A DNA stretch of 64,000 nt from Phaeobacter bryozoorum (GTDB lineage Bacteria > Pseudomonadota > Alphaproteobacteria > Rhodobacterales > Rhodobacteraceae): NCBI RefSeq assembly GCF_041893525.1, contig NZ_CP169068.1. The stretch is one strand, 5' to 3'. Within the stretch, counting starts at the first letter, position 1, and each line of letters starts with the position of its first letter. Shown here one piece after another: positions 11,513 through 19,615 of the stretch. Made by a program: the position numbers and the translations under genes. A model generated the notes under the pieces. It saw only the letters and a program-made list of their open reading frames with translations, ran no database searches and was not told where the DNA came from.

Positions 11513-12499
11513 ATGACCGACGGTATGCTGGATATGAACGCGAAACCCACCGAAACCCTTTCGGTGCGCGATGTGTTCGGAATTGATACGGATATGACCG
11601 TCAAGGGCTTCGCCGACGGCTCCAACCGGGTTCCGGCTCTGGATCCGACCTATAAATTCGATCCCGAGACCACATTGGCCATTCTGGCAGGCTTCAGCCA
11701 CAATCGCCGCGTGATGATCCAGGGCTACCACGGCACCGGTAAATCGACCCATATCGAACAGGTCGCCGCGCGCCTGAACTGGCCCTCCGTCCGGGTGAAC
11801 CTCGACAGCCACATCTCCCGGATCGACCTCATTGGCAAGGACGCGATCAAGCTGCGCGACGGCAAGCAGGTCACTGAATTCCACGAAGGCATCCTGCCCT
11901 GGGCGCTGCGCAACCCGGTTGCCATCGTGTTCGACGAATATGACGCGGGCCGCGCGGACGTGATGTTCGTGATCCAGCGCGTTCTGGAGCATGACGGCAA
12001 GCTGACGCTCCTCGATCAGAACGAGATCATCACCCCGAACCCGTTCTTCCGCCTGTTTGCCACCGCCAACACCGTTGGTCTGGGCGATACCACTGGCCTC
12101 TATCACGGCACCCAGCAGATCAACCAGGCCCAGATGGACCGCTGGTCGCTGGTGGCCACGCTGAACTACCTCAGCCACGACGCCGAAAGCGCCATCGTCC
12201 TGTCCAAGGCGCCGCATTACAACACCGAGAAGGGCCGCAAGACCATCAGCCAGATGGTCACCGTCGCCGATCTCACCCGCACCGCCTTCATGAACGGCGA
12301 TCTCTCCACCGTGATGTCGCCGCGGACGGTGATCAACTGGGCCCAGAACGCCGAGATTTTCCGCGACGTGGGCTATGCCTTCCGCCTGTCGTTCCTGAAC
12401 AAATGCGACGAGCTGGAGCGCCAGACCGTCGCCGAGTTCTACCAGCGCTGCTTTGACGAAGAGCTGCCGGAAAGCGCTGCAAGCGTTTCGCTGGGCTAA
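11513..12499 (+). CDS. cobS: Cobaltochelatase subunit CobS
   Basis: A 328-residue AAA+ ATPase subunit of the aerobic cobaltochelatase (CobNST), which inserts Co2+ into hydrogenobyrinic acid a,c-diamide in aerobic cobalamin synthesis. It has Walker A (GYHGTGKST, around residue 73), Walker B (VAIVFDEYDAG), sensor-1 region FATANTVGLGD, and an Arg-rich C-terminal lid. The N-terminus (SVRDVFGIDTDMTVKGFADGSNRVPALDP) is typical of CobS. ATG 11513 follows AAGGA at about 10 nt. cobT follows after 192 bp; cobN is not in the window. Confidence 0.96.
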   Translation: MTDGMLDMNAKPTETLSVRDVFGIDTDMTVKGFADGSNRVPALDPTYKFDPETTLAILAGFSHNRRVMIQGYHGTGKSTHIEQVAARLNWPSVRVNLDSHISRIDLIGKDAIKLRDGKQVTEFHEGILPWALRNPVAIVFDEYDAGRADVMFVIQRVLEHDGKLTLLDQNEIITPNPFFRLFATANTVGLGDTTGLYHGTQQINQAQMDRWSLVATLNYLSHDAESAIVLSKAPHYNTEKGRKTISQMVTVADLTRTAFMNGDLSTVMSPRTVINWAQNAEIFRDVGYAFRLSFLNKCDELERQTVAEFYQRCFDEELPESAASVSLG

Positions 12500-12511
12500 C
12501 AGCAATGTGCC

Positions 12512-12531
12512 GCCCGGCCGCAAGGCCGGGC
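12512..12531. other. Perfect GNRA-capped hairpin in the cobS-cobT spacer
   Basis: GCCCGGCC-GCAA-GGCCGGGC is a perfect 8-bp GC stem capped by a GCAA tetraloop, 12 bp after the cobS stop. No T-run follows, so it is more likely an mRNA-stabilising or processing element than a terminator. A second hairpin, TTTGCC-TCC-GGCAAA, lies at 12563-12577. Confidence 0.6.
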
Positions 12532-12691
12532 AGCGCCCGAACTGCCCCCGCCAGACCGAAGGTTTGCCTCCGGCAAAACGGGCGGGCGCTTCGCCTCTCA
12601 CCCCGCCGGGACCGGCGCTGCCCTATCCGCAGCAGTGCCACTGGACTTTTCCGACACGAGGGGGGATGCTCACAAGGGACTAGGTGCGACC

Positions 12692-14569
12692 ATGAAAAAG
12701 CCCAACGACAACCCCGCCGATCCGTTCAAGAAGGCGCTGGCCGAAGCCACCAAGGTCATGGCCAATGATTCCGAGCTGAACGTCTCCTACTCGGTCGACC
12801 CTGCCGGTCTGTCCGGCGACAATATGCGGCTGCCTCAGGTCTCCCGACGGATGACCCGCGAAGAGGTGCTGCTGGCCCGTGGCACCGCCGATGCGCTGGC
12901 ATTGCGCCACAAATTCCACGACCCCGCCACCCATGCCCGCTATGCCCCGCCCGGCGACATGGCGCTTGATCTCTACGAGGCGCTGGAATCCGCCCGCTGC
13001 GAGGCGATGGGCGCGCGGCACATGCCCGGCACCGCCTCCAATATCGACGTGAAGATCCAGAACGAAGCCCTGCGCAAGGGTTACGACCAGATCAAATCCG
13101 CAACCGAGGCGCCGCTGGCGGTATCCGCCGGCTATCTGATCCGCCATCTGGCGACCGGCCGCCCGATGCCCGATGCGGCGGCCAACGTCATGGAACTGTG
13201 GCGCGGTTTCATTGAGCAGCAGGCCGGCGACACGCTGGCCAATCTCGGTGACACCATCGAGGATCAGGCCGCATTCGCCAAATTCGCGCGGCAGGTGATC
13301 ACCGATCTGGGCTATGGCGACCAGCTGGGCGACGACCCGGATCAGCTCGACGACGAACAGGACAGCGACGCCGAAGACGACGCCGAGGAGCAGCAGGACC
13401 CCGACAGCAGCGGTCAGGACAACTCCGAAGAGGAAGAGGCCGACGCCAACCCCGAACAGGCCCAGGAGCAGCAGCAGGACGAAAGCCAGGCGCAGGTCTC
13501 GATGGACGAGATGGCCGATGAAGAGCTGGCTGAAGATACCGAAATGCCCGATGGCGAGGCTCCGCTGGACCCGCCACCGCCGCCCGCCGTGTCGGAGGCC
13601 GATCCCGACTATAAGGTCTTCGATGATGCCCATGACGAGGAAATCGCCGCCGAGGATCTCGCCGAACCAGCGGAGCTGGAACGGCTGCGCGCCTATCTGG
13701 ACCAGCAGCTGGAACCGCTGAAAGGGGCCGTCTCGCGGCTTGCCAACAAATTGCAGCGCCGCCTTCAGGCGCAGCAGAACCGCTCGTGGGAGTTCGACCT
13801 CGAAGAGGGCATTCTGGACGCCGGCCGTCTGGCCCGCGTGGTGGCCAACCCCACCACGCCGCTGTCGTTCAAACGGGAGAAAGACACCGAATTCCGCGAC
13901 ACCGTGGTGACGCTCCTCTTGGACAACTCCGGTTCCATGCGCGGTCGGCCAATCTCCATCGCCGCGATCTGCGCCGACGTTCTGGCCCGCACTCTGGAGC
14001 GCTGCAACGTGAAGGTCGAAATCCTCGGCTTTACCACCCGCGCGTGGAAAGGCGGGCTCGCGCGTGAGGCCTGGCTCAATGACGGTCGCCCACAGCTCCC
14101 CGGCCGTCTGAACGACCTGCGCCACATCATCTACAAAGCCGCCGATGCGCCGATGCGCCGGACCCGCGACAATCTTGGCCTGATGATGAAAGAGGGCCTG
14201 CTGAAGGAGAATATCGACGGCGAGGCGCTGGAATGGGCGCACCGCCGCATGGTCGCCCGTCAGGAAGCCCGCAAGATCCTAATGGTGATCTCCGATGGCG
14301 CGCCGGTGGATGACAGCACGCTGTCGGTGAACCCGGCCAACTATCTGGAAAAACACCTGCGTGATGTGATCGCGATGGTGGAGCGGCGCAAACAGGTCGA
14401 ACTGCTGGCCATCGGCATCGGCCATGACGTCACCCGCTATTACGATCGCGCCGTGACCATCACCGATGTTGAACAGCTGGCAGGCGCCATGACCGAGCAG
14501 CTGGCCGCTCTCTTTGACAGTGACCCGCGCGCCCGCGCCCGGGTGATGGGCATCAAACGCGCGAGCTGA
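12692..14569 (+). CDS. cobT: Cobaltochelatase subunit CobT
   Basis: The 625-residue partner of CobS in the aerobic cobaltochelatase. Together they form the chelatase motor complex, with the von Willebrand domain of CobT contacting CobN. The N-terminal region (about 1-200) is helical. A very acidic Asp/Glu/Gln-rich linker (about 205-340) follows, then a C-terminal VWA domain with a MIDAS motif, LLLDNSGSMRG (DxSxS), and later ISDGAPVDDS. ATG 12692 (MKKPNDNPADPFKKAL) is chosen; an upstream in-frame ATG at 12635 adds unlike residues. A terminator follows at 14596. Confidence 0.95.
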   Translation: MKKPNDNPADPFKKALAEATKVMANDSELNVSYSVDPAGLSGDNMRLPQVSRRMTREEVLLARGTADALALRHKFHDPATHARYAPPGDMALDLYEALESARCEAMGARHMPGTASNIDVKIQNEALRKGYDQIKSATEAPLAVSAGYLIRHLATGRPMPDAAANVMELWRGFIEQQAGDTLANLGDTIEDQAAFAKFARQVITDLGYGDQLGDDPDQLDDEQDSDAEDDAEEQQDPDSSGQDNSEEEEADANPEQAQEQQQDESQAQVSMDEMADEELAEDTEMPDGEAPLDPPPPPAVSEADPDYKVFDDAHDEEIAAEDLAEPAELERLRAYLDQQLEPLKGAVSRLANKLQRRLQAQQNRSWEFDLEEGILDAGRLARVVANPTTPLSFKREKDTEFRDTVVTLLLDNSGSMRGRPISIAAICADVLARTLERCNVKVEILGFTTRAWKGGLAREAWLNDGRPQLPGRLNDLRHIIYKAADAPMRRTRDNLGLMMKEGLLKENIDGEALEWAHRRMVARQEARKILMVISDGAPVDDSTLSVNPANYLEKHLRDVIAMVERRKQVELLAIGIGHDVTRYYDRAVTITDVEQLAGAMTEQLAALFDSDPRARARVMGIKRAS

Positions 14570-14595
14570 GCACGCCAGCCACGCCGCTCTGAATC

Positions 14596-14626
14596 AAAGC
14601 CCCGCGCCGCTTCGGTGCGGGGCTTT
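14596..14626 (+). terminator. Terminator after cobT
   Basis: AAAGCCCCGC and GCGGGGCTTT form a perfect 10-bp stem around GCCGCTTCGGT, 27 bp after the cobT stop. Confidence 0.8.
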
Positions 14627-14804
14627 GTGTTACAGGGGTTGCGGGACGTCGCCGGATTTGGAACAAGTGTTCGCGACAGAGCGCGCCGTGACTGCCGAGC
14701 CATTTCCTTGTTCCTGCCGACGTTGCGCAACACCCGCCCAGAAGGGCCGGCCGCTGCGCCCTGACCAACCGTCGCGGACCACCCGAAACAGATGGAGGGA
14801 GCCG

Positions 14805-16595
14805 ATGTTCCAGACCTTCGACGTGACAGCCCGCCCGGAACAGGGCCCGCCCCGCCTCGAGGCTTTGCGCACTGAATTGCAGCGCGAGGGGCTCGACGGC
14901 TTTCTGGTGCCGCGCAGCGATGCCCATCAGGGCGAATATGTCGCCCCCGGCGACGAACGTCTGGCCTGGCTCACCGGATTTACCGGCTCTGCGGGCTTCT
15001 GTGCCGTGCTGCGTGATGTGGCCGGGGTGTTTATCGACGGGCGTTACCGCACGCAGGTAAAACAGCAGGTCGCGGAGGTCTTTACCCCGGTGCACTGGCC
15101 CGAGGTGCAGCTGGCCGATTGGCTGAAGGAGCAGCTGCCGACCGGGGGGCGCATCGGCTATGACCCCTGGCTGCATTCGGCCAGCCAGATGCAGGGGCTC
15201 GATCTGCACGGGTTTGAATTCGTGCCGGTCGACAATCTGGTGGATCGCATCTGGCAGGATCAGCCCACCCCGCCGGTGCAGCCCGTCATCGCCCATCCGC
15301 TCAGCTATGCAGGTACATCCGCCTCCGAAAAGACCGCCTCTCTGGCCCAAGAGCTGCGCGACGCCGGACATAGCGCCGCCGTGATCACCCTGCCAGATAG
15401 CATCATGTGGCTCCTGAACATCCGCGGCAGCGATATCGCCCACAACCCGGTCGCCCACGGGTTTGCCATCCTGCACGCCGACGCGCGGGTCGATCTGTTC
15501 ATGGCGGAAGAGAAGCTGACGGGTGTCAGGGATCACCTCGGCGCGGATGTGGCCGTTCATGCGCCGCAGACCTTCCTATCAGCCGTGGCTGAGCTGGCAC
15601 AGGCCAAAGATGCCTCCGTCACCGTCGATCTGACGACCCTGCCCCGGATCGTCGCCGATCAGCTCGGCGATGCGCTGGTTGCGGCCGGTGACCCCTGCGC
15701 CCTGCCCAAGGCCCGCAAATGCGCCGCCGAGATCGCAGGCAGCGCCGCCGCTCATCTGCGCGATGGTGCCGCCGTGGTGGAAACCCTCGCCTGGCTGGAC
15801 GCCCAGCCCCCCGGCAGCATCACCGAAATCGACGTGGTCAAACATCTCGAAGCCACCCGCCGCAAGGATCCGAAGCTGCGCGACATCAGCTTTGAAACCA
15901 TTTCGGGCACCGGCCCCAATGGCGCCATCATCCACTACCGGGTCAGCGAGGACAGCAATGCCGCGCTGCTGGACGGGCATCTGCTGGTGCTGGACAGCGG
16001 CGGGCAATATCTGGACGGCACCACCGACATCACCCGCACCCTCGCCATCGGCACCCCACCGCAGGAAGCCCGCGAGGCCTATACCCGCGTTCTGCAGGGC
16101 ATGATCGCCATGTCCCGCCTGCGCTGGCCCAAGGGGCTTGCCGGTCGCGACATCGAGGCGGTGGGACGAATGCCGCTCTGGCTGGCCGGGCAGGACTTCA
16201 ACCACGGGCTTGGCCACGGGGTCGGCGCCTTCCTCAGCGTACATGAAGGCCCCCAGCGGCTCAGCCGTGCCGGCACCGTACCGCTGGAACCCGGCATGAT
16301 CCTCTCCAATGAACCGGGATATTACCGCGAAGGCGCTTTTGGTATTCGCATTGAGAACCTGTTGGTGGTAGAACCGGCGCCTGAGCTGGACAGCGCCGAC
16401 GCCGAACGCGAAATGCTGTGCTGGCGCACCCTGACCTACGCCCCGCTGGACCGCCGCCTGATCGTGGTGGACCTGCTCACCACGGCAGAGCGGGACTGGC
16501 TGAACGCCTATCATGCGGATGTAGCCGCCAAGATAGGACCCAACGTAACAGACCCGGCACAAAGCTGGCTGGATGCCGCAACGGCGCCGCTGTGA
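14805..16595 (+). CDS. Xaa-Pro aminopeptidase, M24B family
   Basis: A 596-residue metallopeptidase that removes N-terminal residues preceding proline. It is of the long, three-domain type: two creatinase-like N-terminal domains (FLVPRSDAHQGEYV, LTGFTGSAGFC, DGRYRTQ) and the pita-bread catalytic domain. Metal ligands are visible: DSGGQY, TTDITRT, LGHGVG, SNEPGYY and RIENLLVV, giving Asp, Asp, His, Glu and Glu. ATG 14805 is preceded by ATGGAGGGAGCCG, a strong Shine-Dalgarno; the open frame further upstream is Arg/Pro-rich and rejected. Confidence 0.95.
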   Translation: MFQTFDVTARPEQGPPRLEALRTELQREGLDGFLVPRSDAHQGEYVAPGDERLAWLTGFTGSAGFCAVLRDVAGVFIDGRYRTQVKQQVAEVFTPVHWPEVQLADWLKEQLPTGGRIGYDPWLHSASQMQGLDLHGFEFVPVDNLVDRIWQDQPTPPVQPVIAHPLSYAGTSASEKTASLAQELRDAGHSAAVITLPDSIMWLLNIRGSDIAHNPVAHGFAILHADARVDLFMAEEKLTGVRDHLGADVAVHAPQTFLSAVAELAQAKDASVTVDLTTLPRIVADQLGDALVAAGDPCALPKARKCAAEIAGSAAAHLRDGAAVVETLAWLDAQPPGSITEIDVVKHLEATRRKDPKLRDISFETISGTGPNGAIIHYRVSEDSNAALLDGHLLVLDSGGQYLDGTTDITRTLAIGTPPQEAREAYTRVLQGMIAMSRLRWPKGLAGRDIEAVGRMPLWLAGQDFNHGLGHGVGAFLSVHEGPQRLSRAGTVPLEPGMILSNEPGYYREGAFGIRIENLLVVEPAPELDSADAEREMLCWRTLTYAPLDRRLIVVDLLTTAERDWLNAYHADVAAKIGPNVTDPAQSWLDAATAPL

Positions 16596-16657
16596 TACCG
16601 CAGTGTTACATCTGAAGACGACATTGATCCGTGACGAACGACGTGAAGGAAAAGGCC

Positions 16658-16999
16658 ATGACAAAGATCCATATTCGCAAAGCAGAAGGCACCTGGGTGG
16701 TGCGCTCCGGTGGTGCCGTGCTGGGCGAGAGCAGCAACGCGCTTGAGCTGAGCGAGGGCGATCTGGCGCCCGTCATCTATTTTCCCCGCGGCGACATCGC
16801 GACAGCCTTCCTTGACCGCAGCGACAAGACCACCCACTGCCCGGCCAAGGGCGATGCCAGCTACTTCTCGATTGTGAACAAATCATCCGTGACCGAAAAC
16901 GCGGTCTGGAGCTACGAAACCCCCAATGAGGCCGTAGCGCAGATCAAGGACCACCTTGCCTTCGTCACCGGTGACACCGTGAAAGTGGAGCGGATCTAG
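16658..16999 (+). CDS. DUF427 domain protein
   Basis: A 113-residue protein of the DUF427 family: small cytoplasmic beta-rich proteins of unknown function, often near redox or nucleotide genes. The diagnostic stretch is VIYFPRGDIATAFLDRSDKTTHCPAKGDASYFSI, including the conserved TTHCPxKGxAxY core. ATG 16658 has AAGGAAAAGG just upstream; in-frame GTG codons at 16631 and 16643 are less likely. A textbook terminator follows. Confidence 0.9.
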   Translation: MTKIHIRKAEGTWVVRSGGAVLGESSNALELSEGDLAPVIYFPRGDIATAFLDRSDKTTHCPAKGDASYFSIVNKSSVTENAVWSYETPNEAVAQIKDHLAFVTGDTVKVERI

Positions 17000-17039
17000 G
17001 CCCGGCTCGATCGGCAAAAACACGCTCTTATGCAGTCAG

Positions 17040-17066
17040 GGCGCCCCGTCTCGGGGCGCCTTTTTC
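17040..17066 (+). terminator. Terminator after the DUF427 gene
   Basis: GGCGCCCC and GGGGCGCC form a perfect 8-bp stem around GTCTC, followed by TTTTTC. Confidence 0.92.
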
Positions 17067-17269
17067 GTGGATAAGCAGCCTTTCGCTCATCAGGAAACCG
17101 CGCTGGGAACCGGGCAACCTACCGCCCGCAGGCCCCGGCGCAGCGGCGCACGATTGTCGGAAAACGCCATCTGATGGGTCGCAAACGGATCCGAAAAACG
17201 GCCAATGACGCGGTCGGAGAATTCGGACTTCACATATTCTCCCGACACAGAAATTAGAAAGATGCACGT

Positions 17270-17292
17270 ATAACGATCATATTGATCGTTAT
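17270..17292. promoter_or_regulatory. Perfect 10-bp-arm palindrome, operator-like
   Basis: ATAACGATCA and TGATCGTTAT are exact reverse complements separated by TAT. The AT-rich arms and odd spacer look like a dimeric repressor site rather than an RNA hairpin. The gene it controls is unclear: the nearest supported genes are the DUF427 gene (ends 17 kb, other direction) and the 63-aa ORF at 17402. Confidence 0.55.
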
Positions 17293-17401
17293 TTCACTAC
17301 CGTTTTTGCAGGCCAAAGAGAGCCCGCCCGGAACCCTGCCCCAGGACCAAATAAGATACCGACGAAGAAACAAATAGGCGCGACGGATGTCGCATGCCCC
17401 C

Positions 17402-17593
17402 CTAGTTCAGGATGGTCTGACAAAGATGCTGACGCGCGGCCTCGACGGCCTCACCGGTACAGAACATCTGTGCATCCCGTGCGCTTTGAACGACATAGTC
17501 GATCAGGGCCTCATAAGACGCCCGCTCATTTTCCTGCTCTACTGCCTTCGCCACTGTTTCAGCCTCTGTCGGGCTGATTGTTTTGTGTTGCAT
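17402..17593 (-). CDS. Small hypothetical protein, 63 aa
   Basis: MQHKTISPTEAETVAKAVEQ and the rest form a plausible, mostly helical acidic protein (ERASYEALIDYVVQSARDAQ, EAVEAARQHLCQTILN). ATG 17593 has GGAAG about 7 nt upstream. The composition differs from shadow frames nearby, which supports coding. Upstream DNA is AT-rich and contains TTAACCAT (17632-17639), the CtrA half-site consensus, followed by TTAA at 17642-17645. Family and function not recognised. Confidence 0.55.
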   Translation of the reverse strand: MQHKTISPTEAETVAKAVEQENERASYEALIDYVVQSARDAQMFCTGEAVEAARQHLCQTILN

Positions 17594-17809
17594 GTTTTCA
17601 CTTCCGAAGAATGATCACCATTATCCTTATGTTAACCATATTTAAGCCGCTGGGCCGATAAAGGTTAAAATTTCTTCTGGAAAAAAGCGAACACCCGTTT
17701 CAGAAATATCACATATTTGGGATCGTCTTTTGCGGGTAAACTTGTCTTTAAGCGACGGCTTTATGGGAAATGTCGCAAATTGACGATGAGCCGCCGTAGT
17801 TTTCAATCC

Positions 17810-19501
17810 TCAACTATGCTCCTCCGCAGCCGCCGCAGCCAGCGCACGGGTGTAGGCTTTCAGCGAATCAATGTGGTAAAGGGCCCCGATGAGATTCGGC
17901 GGATTATCGCCGCCCTCCCCTTCCGCCAGTACCGGCAGATAGCTGAGATCGGCCCGGTCGAAGATCGGCATCGCCGCCTCCAGCGAGGCAGAGGCGCGGA
18001 CCGACAGCCCCTGGTCAATCAGCGCGGCGCAGTCCTCCGCGCTGGCGCAGCGCGGATCGCCCAGGGGCCGCATCACCGCTCCGGCGCGCAGCATCGACAG
18101 CAGATAGGCCTGTGGCCCCGCCGCGCAATGAATATTGCGCCGCTCTAGCTGGGTGAGAAAGAACGACCGGTCGACAATCCGCGACGCCAGCGCCGTCGAC
18201 ATCGACACCGCCACCATCACCGCCAGGCCGATCTGCCAGTCGCCGGTCAGTTCGAACACGATCAGCGTCGTGGAAATCGGCGCGCCAAGCACCGCCGCCG
18301 CCACGGCGCCCATCCCGGCAAAGGCATAGAGCGTATGCGTCCCCGACACATCCGGCAGCACAGCGGTCGCAATCAGCCCGAAGGCGAGCCCGGTCAGCGC
18401 CCCGACCATCAGCGACGGCGAGAACACCCCGCCCCCCATGCGCCCGCCCATGGTGATCGCCACGGCCGCGGTTTTGACCATGGCAAAGAGAATGGTCTGA
18501 TGCAGCACCAGCGCGCCCGTGAGGGCCAGAACCGTGGTTTCATAGCCAACGCCAATGATATGGGGAAACCAGACCGCAAGCCCGCCCAGCAGCAGGCCAG
18601 AGGCCGCCGGACGCAGCCATCGCGGCAGACCCAGCTTTGTCTGCACCGCATTGCCGATTTCCTCGGCAAAGAAGATCGACCGCATCAGCACCACCGCCAC
18701 GATCCCGCAGATCAGCCCAAGCATCAGAAAGGCCGGCAGCTCGACGTAGAATTGCAGCGCCCCCGGCGTGATCAGGTCGAACTCCGTCACATCGCCATAT
18801 TCCAGCCGGTTGATCACGGTTCCGGCCACCGAGGCGATGACAATGGGCGCAAAGGCATGGACCGCGAAATGCCGCAGCACCACCTCCAGCGCAAAGAGCG
18901 CCCCGGCAATAGGCGCATTGAAGCTGGCAGAGACCGCCGCCGCCACCGCACAGCCCAGAAGATCGCGCCCGGTGATGCCATCGGCCTGAATACGATTGCT
19001 GACCCAGGTCGAGATCACCCCCGCCATATGCACCACCGGCCCCTCGCGACCGGTTGATCCGCCGGTACTGAGCGTGATCAGAGAGGCACAGGCAGACGCC
19101 AGACCGGCGCGAATTTCCACCCGTCCATCGCCAAGCGCGGCCCCCTCGATCACATCGGCAACGGATCGCACCCGGGCATCCGGCGTAAACCGGTGCAGGA
19201 TCAGCCCCACCACCAGCCCGCCAAGGGTCGGAATGATCATCAGCCAGTACCAGGGCATGTCCTGTGCGAAACTATGCAGGAAATTCACATCCTCCGCGCC
19301 ATAGACCCAGGCCTGAAAGGCGGTGATCCCCTTGCGGAAGAACAGCGCCGCAAACCCGGCAGCGATCCCGATCAGCAAGGCGATAAACCAGAATTGAAAC
19401 TGGCTCGGCCCCCGGTGGCGCAGCACCCGCCAGACATCCCGCACGCCAGCAACCCCCTGAGCCAGCTGGGCGGAAATGGCGGAGCGTATGGTCTGTGGCA
19501 T
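17810..19501 (-). CDS. ClC-family chloride channel/transporter with CBS-like tail
   Basis: A 563-residue polytopic inner-membrane protein. ClC proteins conduct chloride or exchange it for protons. Key motifs are STGGSTGREGPVVH, where the Glu of GREGP is the gating residue, GGRMGGGVFSPSLMVG, and AVLGAPISTTLIVFELTG. The canonical GSGIP chloride-binding stretch is not obvious; SVADVIEG occupies the equivalent area, as in other bacterial non-EcClC branches. The C-terminal 110 residues look like a CBS-type regulatory segment (AVMRPLG, LPVLAEGEG). It follows recN after a 114-bp gap and is probably transcribed separately. Confidence 0.92.
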   Translation of the reverse strand: MPQTIRSAISAQLAQGVAGVRDVWRVLRHRGPSQFQFWFIALLIGIAAGFAALFFRKGITAFQAWVYGAEDVNFLHSFAQDMPWYWLMIIPTLGGLVVGLILHRFTPDARVRSVADVIEGAALGDGRVEIRAGLASACASLITLSTGGSTGREGPVVHMAGVISTWVSNRIQADGITGRDLLGCAVAAAVSASFNAPIAGALFALEVVLRHFAVHAFAPIVIASVAGTVINRLEYGDVTEFDLITPGALQFYVELPAFLMLGLICGIVAVVLMRSIFFAEEIGNAVQTKLGLPRWLRPAASGLLLGGLAVWFPHIIGVGYETTVLALTGALVLHQTILFAMVKTAAVAITMGGRMGGGVFSPSLMVGALTGLAFGLIATAVLPDVSGTHTLYAFAGMGAVAAAVLGAPISTTLIVFELTGDWQIGLAVMVAVSMSTALASRIVDRSFFLTQLERRNIHCAAGPQAYLLSMLRAGAVMRPLGDPRCASAEDCAALIDQGLSVRASASLEAAMPIFDRADLSYLPVLAEGEGGDNPPNLIGALYHIDSLKAYTRALAAAAAEEHS

Positions 19502-19615
19502 GAACCCGATTGTCCCGGTGTCGTTCTTGTCTGTTTACGCGGCAAACTATCGGCAGGTTGGTTAAGCCATCGTGAAAACTCAACAGCTTAGAACGATCCG
19601 GGCAACAGTTTTAGC

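Larger units (their letters stand above)
17000..17401. other. Intergenic region with terminator and palindrome, no convincing gene
   Basis: About 400 bp of lower-GC DNA. It holds the DUF427 terminator (17040-17066) and a perfect palindrome (17270-17292). A minus-strand GTG-started frame of 79 codons (17028-17267) has random-looking composition, rich in Cys, Arg and Pro, and overlaps the terminator; I do not call it. Confidence 0.6.

Noticed and set aside
17028..17267. 79-codon minus-strand frame beside the palindrome
   Set aside because: GTG start without a ribosome binding site, random composition, and overlap with the DUF427 terminator.
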